From contig CAVQFB010000004.1 of the NCBI GenBank assembly GCA_963711675.1, positions 379,235-443,234 on the forward strand: a stretch of 64,000 nt of DNA, in the 5' to 3' direction. The notes under the pieces are model-generated. The model ran no database searches. It saw only the letters and a list, made by a program, of their open reading frames with translations, and was not told the DNA's origin. Made by a program: the position numbers and the translations under genes. Every line of letters starts with the position of its first letter. Positions within the stretch are counted from its first letter, which is position 1. Shown here in pieces: positions 1 to 9,122 of this stretch. The stretch comes from CAVQFB01 sp963711675 (lineage in GTDB: Bacteria > Acidobacteriota > Terriglobia > Terriglobales > Acidobacteriaceae).

Positions 1-410
1 CATTCATGGTTCCAATTGCCCTGTGCGCGTACTCAAACGAAGCTTTCAGGTATTTCAAAATATCCGCTTTCGTGGTGATTGCTTCCGGCCCCGACTCTCC
101 ACCCACTTCTACCGGAGGTTTCTCCTGAAGGATCGCCGCACCCAGCATGTAGTTCACTGCAGCGACATGTCTGACCTGCTGCCCGAACGTGCGCACCCCT
201 TTGAATGCGCCCGAGGTCGGGGCGAACCCATATTTATCTTCCGGCATGGCCTCGGCGGCTGAAACAAACTCCCGCTCCATGTTGCTGGCGGCACTATCCA
301 GTACTTGCGCCATGGTGCGAGGTTCGTCTTTTGGCTTCGCCGCCTGCGCGCCGGCGGCAACGGTCAACCAGCAGGAAACAGAACACACGGATGCTCCGCA
401 ACTGCTTCAT
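1..410 (-). CDS. DinB-like exported protein, 3' end beyond left edge, one frameshift
   Basis: The reading frame from about 370 down to position 1 encodes a DinB/DUF664-like four-helix protein, with the motif MEREFVSAAEAMPEDKYGF and a following histidine in QQVRHVAAVNYML that fits the metal-binding His of the DinB fold. The family includes putative metal-dependent thiol transferases and stress proteins; the substrate of this one is unknown. A good ribosome site (GGAGG, 414-420) precedes an ATG at 410 that begins a signal peptide (MKQLRSIRVFCFLL). The export signal continues in the other frame as LTVAAGAQA, so a single-base slip near 360-372 separates signal peptide and domain. The alternative is an internal GTG start with a short signal. 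The domain call is fairly secure; the intact start is inferred. Confidence 0.72.
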
Positions 411-613
411 CAATTCCTCCGATTGTCTTCAAATATTGGATTTGCCCCAAATAAAGCCAGATCAACGGCGTTTTGATTCCTTCTTACGCGAACCACATTC
501 TACCTTAACCCTCGCGGAGGCCGACTGTTGACGACAGGCGATAGCGCCAACTGCCCCGAACAGGATTTTATGAGATAGTTTCTAATCCATACTGACCGGT
601 GAAGGTGGGCTGG

Positions 614-1498
614 ATGCAGTCCCAGAGATTAACTCCGATCGCAGATACGCCGCTCCGCTACTTCGCAATGCCACTCGCCGTTATTCTGGAGCTGGTTTTC
701 TGGGCTGCTGTGGCTTCTTCACCCTTGGTAGCCGACACTCGTAATCCCTTTGAAGGTGATGCTAAAGCCGCGCAGGCCGGCGAATTCGAATTCCGCATCA
801 ATTGCGCATTCTGCCACGGCCTCGGAGCGCGCGGCGGCGGCCGCGGCCCGGACCTGACTCGCGCGCACAAACGTCATGGTGATGCCGACGCCGAAATGTT
901 CCAGAACATCAGCCAGGGAATTCCGGGCACGGCTATGCCAGCTAATGGGACCAACGGGCAGGGCGTCGGAATGACTGACGACGAGATCTGGCAGATCATC
1001 ACTTACCTGCGGAGCATCCAGGTCAAAGCGCCGGCAAAGCCCATCGGCAATGCTGCGCACGGCAAGGAACTGTTCTACGGAGACGGCAACTGCTCGTCCT
1101 GTCACATGGTGGAAGGGAAGGGCGGACGTTTGGGACCTGACCTGTCATCCGTGGGGACTTCGCGAACCGTCGAATCAATTGTAGAGTCGGTTCGTAATCC
1201 CAGTCAGCGTCTTGCTTGGGGGCTCGCCGAATCCACTAAGGAGTTCGCGCAGGAATACGAAACCGTCACGGTCGTGACCTCCGAAGGCAAGCAGATCAAG
1301 GGAGTGACGCTGAACGAAGACCAGTTCAGCCTGCAAATGATGGACACCAGCGAACGCGTTCACCTTTTTGAAAAGGACAAGCTGCGTTCCATCACCAAGA
1401 CGCGCCAATCCATGATGCCCGCCTACAACCCGACGATTTTGACTGACTCGGATCTGCACGACATCGTCGCTTACCTGCTCGGCGTGGGCACGGAATGA
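614..1498 (+). CDS. Exported di-haem cytochrome c
   Basis: Two c-type haem sites are visible, CAFCH near residues 64-68 and CSSCH near 160-164, each followed by a cytochrome c fold and a methionine that could ligate iron. The C-terminal third (about residues 200-294) matches the layout of the haem-binding domain common in Planctomycete- and Acidobacteria-type cytochromes. I chose ATG 614 because AAGGTGGG lies just upstream; a GTG at 599 is in frame but lacks a ribosome site. A hydrophobic segment near residues 20-38 is the export signal. The gene ends 4 bases before the PQQ dehydrogenase gene, so it is the likely periplasmic electron acceptor of that enzyme (inference from operon structure). 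Confidence 0.87.
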   Translation: MQSQRLTPIADTPLRYFAMPLAVILELVFWAAVASSPLVADTRNPFEGDAKAAQAGEFEFRINCAFCHGLGARGGGRGPDLTRAHKRHGDADAEMFQNISQGIPGTAMPANGTNGQGVGMTDDEIWQIITYLRSIQVKAPAKPIGNAAHGKELFYGDGNCSSCHMVEGKGGRLGPDLSSVGTSRTVESIVESVRNPSQRLAWGLAESTKEFAQEYETVTVVTSEGKQIKGVTLNEDQFSLQMMDTSERVHLFEKDKLRSITKTRQSMMPAYNPTILTDSDLHDIVAYLLGVGTE

Positions 1499-1502
1499 GC
1501 AA

Positions 1503-3092
1503 ATGAAGAACCTTCTTGCCATCGGTGTGATTCTCGTCTTCTCTGTCGCGTCCGTGCCCGGAACATTCGCACAAGTCACCTTCGACCGGCTGATCAATTC
1601 TGCGAAGGAACCCCAGAACTGGCTCACGTACTCAGGAAACTACTCCGGCCAGCGCTTCAGCCCCTTGGACCAGGTGAACGCATCCAACGCGCGTTCGCTG
1701 GTCGCAAAGTGGGTCTACCAGACCGCTGCTACGGGCAAACTTGAAACCACACCTTTGGTCGTGGATGGCATTCTGTACGCCACGGGACAGGACGATCGCG
1801 CCTTTGCCCTGGATGCGCGCACGGGCCGGCCGATCTGGCTCTATCAGCATCAGTTGCCGTCTGACATTCGCCCCTGCTGTGGCCGCGTGAATCGTGGGCT
1901 CGCTATCTTGGGCAACAAGGTTTTTCTCGGCACGCTCGACGCTCACATCACCGCGTTGGACGCGAAGACCGGAAATGTCGTCTGGGATGTTGCGGCGGTC
2001 GACTACAAACCAGGGTACAGCTTCACCTCGGCGCCGCTCGTCGTGAAGAACCTCGTGATTCTCGGCGCCTCAGGCGGTGAATATGGCATTCGCGGTTTTA
2101 TCGATGCTTACGATGCCGAGACGGGAAAACGCAAGTGGCGCTTCTACACGGTTCCCGCTCCTGGGGAGCCCGGGCATGACACGTGGGAAGGAGACTCCTG
2201 GAAGATCGGAGGCGCTCCGGCGTGGATGACCGGCACCTACGATCCGAAAACTAACCAGCTCTTCTGGCCCACGGGAAATCCGTCGCCCTCCAATCGCGGC
2301 GAAGGGCGCTCCGGAGACAATCTTTACAGCAACAGCCTGCTCGCTCTCAATGCCGACACCGGTAAGCTCAACTGGTATTTTCAATTCACCAAGCACGACG
2401 AGCATGACTGGGATGCCACGCAAGTGCCGGTCATGATCGATTCCGGCGACAAACACTTGATCGCGCAGGCGAACCGCAATGGCTTCTTTTATGTGCTCGA
2501 TCGCGCAACCGGCAAGCTGATGGCCGCGAATGCCTATGGCCACATCACATGGAGCGACAGCAAGGACGCGGAGGGCCGTCCCGTCGCCAACAAGCAAAGC
2601 TCGCCCACGCCCGAAGGAAGGACGGTTTGTCCCGGAGCATTGGGCACCACAAACTGGATGTCGCCGAGCTTTGACGCGAAGACAGGGCTCTTCTACGTGA
2701 GCGCACGCGAGCAATGCGATATCTTCAGTACTTCGCCTCAGCCCTACGAAGCCGGACACGCCTACTACGGCAGCGCTTACTTTCCTTCCGACAAGGCGGA
2801 ACCATACTGGGGAGCCGTGCGCGCCATCGATCCTTCAACCGGCCAGGTGAAGTGGGAGTTCCGTCACATTTCCCCAAGCTGGTCGGGAGTGCTTTCAACG
2901 GCGGGCGGATTGCTTTTCACTGGGGATGCGGAGGGAAATTTCATCGCCCTCGACGCGGCCTCGGGCAAGGCTCTATGGCACTTTCAGATGGGTGGCGCGG
3001 TATACGCTTCGCCGATGGCGTTTGCCGTCGATGGCAAAGAATACGTCGCTATCGCTGCAGGCAGCTCGGTCTATGCCTTCGGCCTTCCTTAG
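1503..3092 (+). CDS. PQQ-dependent alcohol dehydrogenase (quinoprotein)
   Basis: A 529-residue exported quinoprotein of the methanol/ethanol dehydrogenase type. It begins with a signal peptide ending near FAQ, followed by an eight-bladed propeller with repeated W-docking motifs of the form ALDARTGRPIW and ALNADTGKLNW. The adjacent cysteines C125-C126 (RPCCGR) form the vicinal disulphide that stacks on PQQ in this family. The enzyme oxidises an alcohol in the periplasm and passes electrons to a cytochrome c. The cytochrome gene directly upstream, 4 bases away, fits that role. At 529 residues it is shorter than XoxF/MxaF (about 600), so I do not name it as a methanol dehydrogenase. The substrate cannot be read from the sequence. 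Confidence 0.9.
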   Translation: MKNLLAIGVILVFSVASVPGTFAQVTFDRLINSAKEPQNWLTYSGNYSGQRFSPLDQVNASNARSLVAKWVYQTAATGKLETTPLVVDGILYATGQDDRAFALDARTGRPIWLYQHQLPSDIRPCCGRVNRGLAILGNKVFLGTLDAHITALDAKTGNVVWDVAAVDYKPGYSFTSAPLVVKNLVILGASGGEYGIRGFIDAYDAETGKRKWRFYTVPAPGEPGHDTWEGDSWKIGGAPAWMTGTYDPKTNQLFWPTGNPSPSNRGEGRSGDNLYSNSLLALNADTGKLNWYFQFTKHDEHDWDATQVPVMIDSGDKHLIAQANRNGFFYVLDRATGKLMAANAYGHITWSDSKDAEGRPVANKQSSPTPEGRTVCPGALGTTNWMSPSFDAKTGLFYVSAREQCDIFSTSPQPYEAGHAYYGSAYFPSDKAEPYWGAVRAIDPSTGQVKWEFRHISPSWSGVLSTAGGLLFTGDAEGNFIALDAASGKALWHFQMGGAVYASPMAFAVDGKEYVAIAAGSSVYAFGLP

Positions 3093-3184
3093 TGTTGACC
3101 GAGATCGTGCCGCTCGAACTCCCATCCGTTTGCTGAAAGCGAGCCCGAGGACACGGAATTTCGAGAGCGGTTTACGCCTTCAGA

Positions 3185-3358
3185 TCAGGCCGCTTCGTGG
3201 CCCAATGCGTCATTCTCTACCGCGAAGGGGTGCGCTGCTGTCCGGAAGTTGACGGCGGCCTGCAGCAATTGCTGTCGATCCGCCTCGTCTGCGGCAAATC
3301 TCGCCAAGTCCTCCAGAAACTCAGCCACCATACCGTATTGCAAGGTTGTGCTCATCAT
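3185..3358 (-). CDS. Small hypothetical protein, 57 aa
   Basis: A short frame beginning MMSTTLQYGMVAEFLEDLAR and continuing as an amphipathic, acidic-basic helix rich in Glu, Asp, Gln and Ala. A GGGGT sequence sits 5-8 bases before the first ATG on the minus strand, which is a plausible ribosome site. It lies alone between the PQQ dehydrogenase and trmJ, convergent with the former. No signal peptide or membrane segment is visible. I do not recognise a family. The composition is protein-like, but a frame of this length could arise by chance. Confidence 0.42.
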   Translation of the reverse strand: MMSTTLQYGMVAEFLEDLARFAADEADRQQLLQAAVNFRTAAHPFAVENDALGHEAA

Positions 3359-3521
3359 TTACCCCATTTCGATTCGGATGGAAGGATAGGCCAGATTTAC
3401 GCTTGAGAATTCGTATCTGTTTTCGACTACCCAGCAGTCGACGATGAAACAAACTCTCGCAGACTAGTCCTTGAAAGTCCAATTAAAAGATTCTATCGCT
3501 GTTATTGATCGGGGCAAGTGT

Positions 3522-4250
3522 TCAATGCGATCGCAATTTCCACAGGATCTGTCGCAACATACCAAGCAAAACCTCAGCATCACTGGTGCTCAGTTTCAAA
3601 CGTCGGACCAGTCGACGCATTTTCTCTTCGCTGGACACAGCCGATCCCGCGGTCACGTAGCCGCTGGCGTGCAGCGCATCGAACAACATGGCCGTGATCC
3701 GCTCGGCGTCTCCCGCCGTGGCGAGGTCTCGCCTGTCGGGTCCAGCCGCTACTTTTGTGTCGCGAATCAGTTCATACAGGCAGACCGCGACGGCTTGTCC
3801 CAGGTTCATCGAAAGGTGCTGTTCGCGAGTGGGGATGCGCATCAGAAAATTGCAGTGACTCAGGTCTCGGTTGGACAGGCCGACTTTTTCAGAACCGAAG
3901 AGCAGCGCGACGCGGCCCGACCCCAGTCGTTTTCGGATCAGCCGCGCTCCCTGCTCCAGCCGTTTGATTCGCTGTTGCGGTTCCCTGTGGCGTACAGCGC
4001 TCGTTCCGACAACCAGCGAACAGTCGGCAACCGCTTCGCTCAAGCTGGTGTATTTTTCCGCCTTCGCAACGATTGCCGAGGCTCCGATAGCGGAGCGCGC
4101 CTCGCGGAAGGACTCGTCATACGGGTTGACCAGCCGCAGATGGAGGAAGCCGAAATTGCTCAACGCCCGGGCAGCGGCCCCGATGTTGAGGGGATTGCGC
4201 GCGTTCACCAGTACCACGCACAAACGATCGAGTTCAGTTGAGCGCAACAA
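3522..4250 (-). CDS. trmJ: tRNA 2'-O-ribose methyltransferase, TrmJ-like
   Basis: A 242-residue SPOUT (TrmH/SpoU) methyltransferase. All three family motifs are present: NPLNIGAAARA (residues 19-29), LLFGSEKVGLSN (116-127) and LSMNLGQAVAV (146-156), which together form the knotted SAM site. The C-terminal helical extension matches TrmJ, which methylates the ribose of nucleotide 32 in tRNA, rather than the rRNA enzymes RlmB or TrmH. The length is typical. It is transcribed alone on the minus strand. Assignment to TrmJ within the superfamily is by overall motif pattern, so another 2'-O-methyltransferase of the family remains possible. Confidence 0.88.
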   Translation of the reverse strand: MLRSTELDRLCVVLVNARNPLNIGAAARALSNFGFLHLRLVNPYDESFREARSAIGASAIVAKAEKYTSLSEAVADCSLVVGTSAVRHREPQQRIKRLEQGARLIRKRLGSGRVALLFGSEKVGLSNRDLSHCNFLMRIPTREQHLSMNLGQAVAVCLYELIRDTKVAAGPDRRDLATAGDAERITAMLFDALHASGYVTAGSAVSSEEKMRRLVRRLKLSTSDAEVLLGMLRQILWKLRSH

Positions 4251-4491
4251 GAACTGTGATTCTACGATACGCGTGCGGCGTGCCTCCCATATTGGGAACT
4301 CGCACCCCGTGCGTAGTCAGGCTGATGGAGTTTCTCTTTGCTTCAGCAATTGTGCATAGGAATGCGGTAGGGCGACAAGCGCTCAGAAGTGAAACATGCA
4401 AAGCCCAGCAGACTAATGACTTTGTCTGGGCTCGGTTGGAACTGGAGGTGCACAAGAGGCTGGTTACACGACCCCAGCAAGGAATGGAAAA

Positions 4492-4971
4492 ATGTCTCGT
4501 GTGTTGGATCAGCCCATTTTGCAACTGCACTCCAACGATTCCCCGTCGATTGAGAGCGAACACCTTGAAAAACGTCCCCCAGCAGCGGGCGAACCGGTTT
4601 CGAAGAGCCACCGAATATTGGTGGTTGATGACAATTGCGCGATTGCCGATCCCCTCGCATACGTGCTCTGGTTTGAGGGGCACACTGCGAAGGCGGTTCA
4701 TTCGGGTACGGAAGCTATTGCCGTGGCGCCGGAGTTCAAACCCGACTTGCTTATCAGCGACGTGGTGATGCCTAACATGAATGGCACGGAAATGGCGGTC
4801 CGTGTATCCCTCATGTTCCCGAGTTGCAAGGTAATTCTTTTCTCGGGAGACGTTACTGGCATGGAATTGGCCCGACTTGTTCGGCAGCGCGGCTTGGAGT
4901 TTAAATTCCTGGAAAAACCTCTGCATCCACAGAAATTGGTTTCCCAGATCAATCTTCTGCTGCCAAGCTAG
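4492..4971 (+). CDS. Single-domain response regulator
   Basis: A CheY-like receiver domain occupies residues 41-158 after a 40-residue low-complexity leader. The acidic pair D46-D47, phospho-acceptor D90 (LLISDVVMPNMNG), S118 and K142 (EKPLHP) are all in place, so it should be phosphorylatable. No DNA-binding or enzymatic output domain follows, and no histidine kinase gene is adjacent, so its partner must be encoded elsewhere. AAGGAATGG upstream of ATG 4492 serves as ribosome site. Single-domain receivers of this sort act as phosphorelay intermediates or regulate motility and kinase networks; which applies here is unknown. Confidence 0.87.
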   Translation: MSRVLDQPILQLHSNDSPSIESEHLEKRPPAAGEPVSKSHRILVVDDNCAIADPLAYVLWFEGHTAKAVHSGTEAIAVAPEFKPDLLISDVVMPNMNGTEMAVRVSLMFPSCKVILFSGDVTGMELARLVRQRGLEFKFLEKPLHPQKLVSQINLLLPS

Positions 4972-5013
4972 ACGAGGTGCAGCCGCGTTCCTGTCGAGTC
5001 GCGTGCAATGCAA

Positions 5014-6039
5014 TTACTTTCTTGTTGGTGCATACACCATGCCACCGGCCTGTGACGAGCGGATCACGCCGGTTTCCACCGACAGCGTGTAGGTGATTCC
5101 CTCCGCGCTTGACCATTGGCGAACATTGAAAGCCTGTCCCGCGTGCAATGCCCGGACTTCGACCCCACGAAAAGTCAGGGGGGCACCGGTCCTGCAGATC
5201 TCCGGGAGCGCGGTCGCGCGCATGAAATACGCGTCCCCGGCGCCGACGACCTTCTCCCTGCCGTCCTGTTCGAGAAGGACGGCGGTGCGCTCATCAACAG
5301 CAATCTCGCGTATCTGCTTGGCTTGGCCGTCCTGCAGGATTCTCGCCATGAATACCAGGCTGCGCCCCATGCGATCGCGGGCTGCAAAGTGCGTGTCAGT
5401 AATCACGTCTTTCAACATCCCGTTATTCAGGAATTGATGGGCGATGGTGACACGCTTGTTGTAAGGATTGGCCAGCGTTTCCGCCGAGGTCAGATCCTCA
5501 TCGTCGGGGGCATCTGCTTGCGCGGAATAGACAAACTCTCCCTGGATGGCCAGGCCAGCGCTTGTGCCGCCAACCGGCACGCCGCGCGCAATCAAGTCGT
5601 TGATCGCTTCCTGCACCGGTGTCCCCATCCACCAGTTGATATAACGCGCCTGATCGCCGCCCGCGATGAAGACTGCTTCAGCGCTGCGAATCGTGGCTGA
5701 GACAAACGGATCTGCCGCAGCTTCACGGCCGGGAATCACCAGCGTGGCTACCGAGTTGACCCGGCACAGACCTCGAACGTAAGGGTTGTATGCGTCGTCA
5801 CCACGGGCGCGAAGGACAAGGAAGTCTCCCCCGCCCGATCTTTCGCATAGCCATCGAAAAGCGGCATCGAGATCGTCGCCTCCGCCCATCAGAGCGAATC
5901 CGCCGACGGTCTTGGTGCGGACATCAGCGGGGTTTCCCACCCTAAAATATTGATATTTGTTCTGGGCTGCGGAATTAGAGGAATTCAGGGTCAGTGCAAG
6001 AAGCACACACAAAATTGCGGAACGATGAAGAGTGACCAT
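5014..6039 (-). CDS. Exported cyanophycinase-like peptidase (S51)
   Basis: A 341-residue S51-family peptidase with an N-terminal signal peptide ending near NSAAQ. The nucleophile motif GGTSAG gives Ser160, and the preceding AEAVFIAGGDQARYINWW block is the signature of cyanophycinases, which cut the beta-Asp-Arg links of the storage polymer cyanophycin. The export signal suggests it acts outside the cytoplasm on polymer released by other organisms. No cyanophycin synthetase lies in the window. Other S51 members (dipeptidase E, isoaspartyl dipeptidases) are shorter, so the cyanophycinase call is favoured. It is convergent with the response regulator and shares no operon. Confidence 0.86.
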   Translation of the reverse strand: MVTLHRSAILCVLLALTLNSSNSAAQNKYQYFRVGNPADVRTKTVGGFALMGGGDDLDAAFRWLCERSGGGDFLVLRARGDDAYNPYVRGLCRVNSVATLVIPGREAAADPFVSATIRSAEAVFIAGGDQARYINWWMGTPVQEAINDLIARGVPVGGTSAGLAIQGEFVYSAQADAPDDEDLTSAETLANPYNKRVTIAHQFLNNGMLKDVITDTHFAARDRMGRSLVFMARILQDGQAKQIREIAVDERTAVLLEQDGREKVVGAGDAYFMRATALPEICRTGAPLTFRGVEVRALHAGQAFNVRQWSSAEGITYTLSVETGVIRSSQAGGMVYAPTRK

Positions 6040-6165
6040 TGCAGCCAGTCTAAACGAGGACGATTCACTTCGTGATCGAACGACTCTGCGGCGTAGCCAG
6101 ATGAGATTGGCAAGATCCTGGAAGAAAAGTGGGGGAGGGACTGCCGACTGTTACCGTGCCTGCTG

Positions 6166-7689
6166 CTAGTTGCTGATCCGGCCGGCCACCTGGTTGAACG
6201 GATTGGAAGATTGCGAGTTTCCAAACTCAGAGCCCACCAGGGGGTTGTAGAAGAGGAGGCCGCGCACTCGCACGGCCTGCCCGTTCTGAACTCCGTTAGG
6301 CAGGTTATGAATGTCTGTCCCCGCTTGCTGATAAACGTGGACGGTGGCGGTTCCGGGATTGGCAGCGCTAAGGTATGAGCTGCCGTCGGCAGGCAGATTG
6401 AGATCAAACTGGGCGGTTCCTGACGATGAGCCCGCAACGTAGTTGCTGACTGTGCCAGCCAGCGTTTGCTGTTCCAATACGACATTCTGCGGCGTGACAA
6501 GTCCGGTGTTGCCATCAGGATCGGGCGCCATCGCACTCGAGCTCTGCACCTCGACACTCTGGCCCGGAGTCGAATCGGATATGTCAAACAAGAATGTGAT
6601 GCCCGTCATGTCCATGCCGGCCGTATCTATGGCGTAGTTGGTGGTGTTGACGTCTACGCTTACCGTCGCACCCAAGAGGGCCGGGGTCACTCCCGAACCT
6701 ATACCATCCTGCGTGACCATGCTGAAGTTCCCGGAGTTGGTATATCCGCTCAGCATGCCATCGAGAACAAGTCCGGTCGAGTTTTCCGAGGCTTGCACGC
6801 TCTGCGCATACCACGTCCCGTCAGCGTTGGTGCTGCCGTCCACGGCCACGATCATTCCGGTCAGCGTATTGAGAGTTGCGTTGGTGAAGACTGTGGATCC
6901 ATCGGTCCCGAAGGTCACCGGCAGGCCGGTTTGTCCGAGCGTCATGGTGAACGCCGTACCGGAGACGGACGTGACCTGCCCGAGCAGGTGATTCAGTTGC
7001 CCGGTCTCGGCGAGTTGATTCGATGTTCCGACTGCCGATTGAGAAACCTTGATCACTGGCGTGTTCAGACTGAACGCCCCGGTCCCCATATTGAGGTTGA
7101 TAGTGTCCTTCAGATCGAAGTCGAGCGTCAGGACACTCGGATTCGTACCAACGACCAACGCCGGATTGAAAGCAATCGTAACCGGTGAGGCGGGCGCCAC
7201 TTGTTTCTTGACCGGCGCCAACGTTGTCGGATCGAAGTACGTCACCACCGCGTTGCTCAGTGCGACTTGAATCTGCGTGTAATTTCCTTGGGGGACAGAA
7301 AATACAGTCAGAGGCTCGCTCGTGTCAGACAAGTGGGCCAAGTCAAGCTGTGTCGGGCTAAGCAGAAGATTCACGCTTGCGCCGGTGCTGGAGGTTAGGG
7401 TCACAGAATTCAGCGTGACCGCAAAGACCATGACCAGATCCGAAGGATCGTCGCCCATGCGGACTTGGACGGGACTCTTCGCCTGGGTCTTATTATTGTT
7501 CGACGAGCCTCCACTGCCGCTTCCACCTCCGCTACTGCTTCCACTGCCAGATCCCGAGCCCGAACTCTGCGAGACCGGAGTCAATGCACTGCTGCCACAG
7601 CCCACTGCGGCCAAGATGAGCATCGTTACTATGGCAACTGCTAGTAATCTCTTTACGCCTAGGAATTGCGATTCGAAATCCGAAAACAT
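6166..7689 (-). CDS. DUF4382/DUF5666-like lipoprotein
   Basis: A lipoprotein of about 507 residues. I place the start at ATG 7689, which follows GGAGA; the frame is open to 7803 but without a signal. The signal segment ends in a lipobox, LAAVGC, with the lipidated Cys near residue 31, followed by a long Ser/Gly linker (residues 40-60) that would tether the body to a membrane. The body has a DUF4382-like beta domain (about 70-230) and repeated DUF5666-type strands with the pattern GxVxSVSGxxFTM. Such proteins are abundant in Acidobacteria and have no assigned function. The gene is transcribed divergently from the LexA-like regulator gene at 8316. Confidence 0.8.
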   Translation of the reverse strand: MFSDFESQFLGVKRLLAVAIVTMLILAAVGCGSSALTPVSQSSGSGSGSGSSSGGGSGSGGSSNNNKTQAKSPVQVRMGDDPSDLVMVFAVTLNSVTLTSSTGASVNLLLSPTQLDLAHLSDTSEPLTVFSVPQGNYTQIQVALSNAVVTYFDPTTLAPVKKQVAPASPVTIAFNPALVVGTNPSVLTLDFDLKDTINLNMGTGAFSLNTPVIKVSQSAVGTSNQLAETGQLNHLLGQVTSVSGTAFTMTLGQTGLPVTFGTDGSTVFTNATLNTLTGMIVAVDGSTNADGTWYAQSVQASENSTGLVLDGMLSGYTNSGNFSMVTQDGIGSGVTPALLGATVSVDVNTTNYAIDTAGMDMTGITFLFDISDSTPGQSVEVQSSSAMAPDPDGNTGLVTPQNVVLEQQTLAGTVSNYVAGSSSGTAQFDLNLPADGSSYLSAANPGTATVHVYQQAGTDIHNLPNGVQNGQAVRVRGLLFYNPLVGSEFGNSQSSNPFNQVAGRISN

Positions 7690-8315
7690 GACCTGTCTCC
7701 CCCGCCCTAAACGATGCAAGGAGCAGGCCAGTTGCCAGCCGTTTGGGGAATGCCCGTTAACTCCTTGACTATCAGTTCGATGGACGTGCAGCGTAAGAGT
7801 CACTCCTGTCGCAGCCTGCCCGGTCCTCTGTCGGTTAGGCAGACTTGTGTCTGGATTTCAAACGCTCAGGCGAAGGGCTTTTGGAGATATATGACGTCCT
7901 GATGACGTGGAAAAGCGGTAGGAAGGTAGAAAAGGTAGAAGCGGAGCTGCCATTTCAGGGGCAGTGGGATCAGTCTCCGTGGGTTGGTGGCCGACAGTAC
8001 TTTTTCGATTTCCGAATTCCCGAATAGACGTTTGGCTCGACCATATTGCGGCCATGGAAATGTCAGGGGAAACCCGACCGTTTTTACGAAACTGGAACAG
8101 ATCACAACTGGCTGGCTATACACTTAGCCCTGCCCCGGCGTCGACCCCTGCGCTGGGTCCACTGAAACCCCCGACGAAAGGGAGACGGAGCGTTACAAAA
8201 AGCGAACAGTCTGGTTGAAGTGAACATCCGAGGTAGTGTATACGTAAAGGCCTCACGTACCGTCGTGCGGCGCGTACGTGTGGGCGCCGAAACGTCAGCA
8301 TCTAGGAGGGGGGCG
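7690..8315. other. Divergent intergenic region
   Basis: About 626 bases without a credible gene separate the lipoprotein gene and the LexA-like regulator gene. The open frames here have no ribosome site and no protein-like composition. The region must hold both promoters. It contains the inverted repeat at 8254-8280, listed separately. Confidence 0.6.
8254..8280. promoter_or_regulatory. Inverted repeat, possible operator
   Basis: CACGTAC and GTACGTG form a perfect 7-bp inverted repeat with a 13-base spacer, 36 bases before the start of the LexA-like regulator gene. A dyad in that position is what an autoregulatory site for a dimeric HTH repressor would look like (inference). The inner stretch GTACCGTCGTGCG also occurs at 15834-15846. 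Confidence 0.4.
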
Positions 8316-9122
8316 ATGCTCTCGGCTGGACAGAAGCTTCGCGCGATTCGCGATCATTTGGGACTCACCATGCGGGACGTTGAGAATGCCAGCCTTCGAG
8401 TGGCGGAGCGGCACCGAAACGAGGAATTCGCGATCCCGCCGAGCCGCCTGTCTGACATCGAAACCAAGGGGATTATCCCGAGTATTTACCGGATCTATTC
8501 TCTTGCCGTCATTTATCGGCACGACCCGCGGGAGATACTCTCGCTGTACGGGGTTGACTACAACCACATGGCTTCTGACCTGGGCCTCTCTATACCACCT
8601 AAGTCTCACTTATCCAGTGCCTTCCAAAGTCTTTCCGCAGTGCAGGTGCCGGTCAAGCTGGATCCCAGCTTTGACCTTCGCAAGACCGCGAACCTCGGTC
8701 GGATGGTGGAGAAATGGGGTCTCGTGCCCCTCGCTTATCTGAGCCACTTCGCCAGCTACGAATTTACTTATGGGTACATCGGGAGTGAGGACTTCACGAT
8801 GTATCCCCTGTTGCAGCCTGGAACCTTTGTTCAGGTGGACGAGTCCAAGAATAAGGTTGCAGAGGGGGTGTGGCGTTCCGAGTATGAGCGCCCGATTTAC
8901 TTTGTCGAAACGCGGGAGGGACACGCTTGCTGCTGGTGCGCTCTCAAGCGTGACACATTAGTATTGCAACCGCATCCTTTGTCTCCGGTGCCCTTAAGGG
9001 TGTTAAAGCACCCTCAGGAAGCAGAAGTGATTGGGCAAGTGGTGGGAATGGCTATGCGCCTGGGCGACTGGCACCACGCCGAGTCGATTCCAGAGTCAAA
9101 AGCGCGTACAGCACTGAACTGA
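8316..9122 (+). CDS. XRE/CI-type regulator with degenerate LexA/S24-like C-terminal domain
   Basis: The start is ATG 8316, preceded by AGGAGGGGG; upstream in-frame codons lack a ribosome site. Residues 1-75 form an XRE helix-turn-helix (GQKLRAIRDHLGLTMRDVE). The C-terminal part resembles the LexA/CI S24 peptidase fold: FTMYPLLQPGTFVQVD aligns with the SMxPTLxPGD block, and the end VIGQVVGMAMRL matches the final strand. The catalytic Ser is replaced by Thr-Met-Tyr and the usual Lys context is absent, so self-cleavage is unlikely; the domain may instead dimerise or bind a ligand. A small exported peptide gene and two membrane-protein genes follow downstream. Confidence 0.78.
   Translation: MLSAGQKLRAIRDHLGLTMRDVENASLRVAERHRNEEFAIPPSRLSDIETKGIIPSIYRIYSLAVIYRHDPREILSLYGVDYNHMASDLGLSIPPKSHLSSAFQSLSAVQVPVKLDPSFDLRKTANLGRMVEKWGLVPLAYLSHFASYEFTYGYIGSEDFTMYPLLQPGTFVQVDESKNKVAEGVWRSEYERPIYFVETREGHACCWCALKRDTLVLQPHPLSPVPLRVLKHPQEAEVIGQVVGMAMRLGDWHHAESIPESKARTALN

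Noticed and set aside
2070..2759. A long minus-strand frame inside the dehydrogenase
   Set aside because: The plus-strand quinoprotein is clear; the other is a G+C-rich shadow.
4234..5013. A 259-codon minus-strand frame
   Set aside because: It is a shadow of the response regulator on the plus strand, whose receiver motifs are complete.
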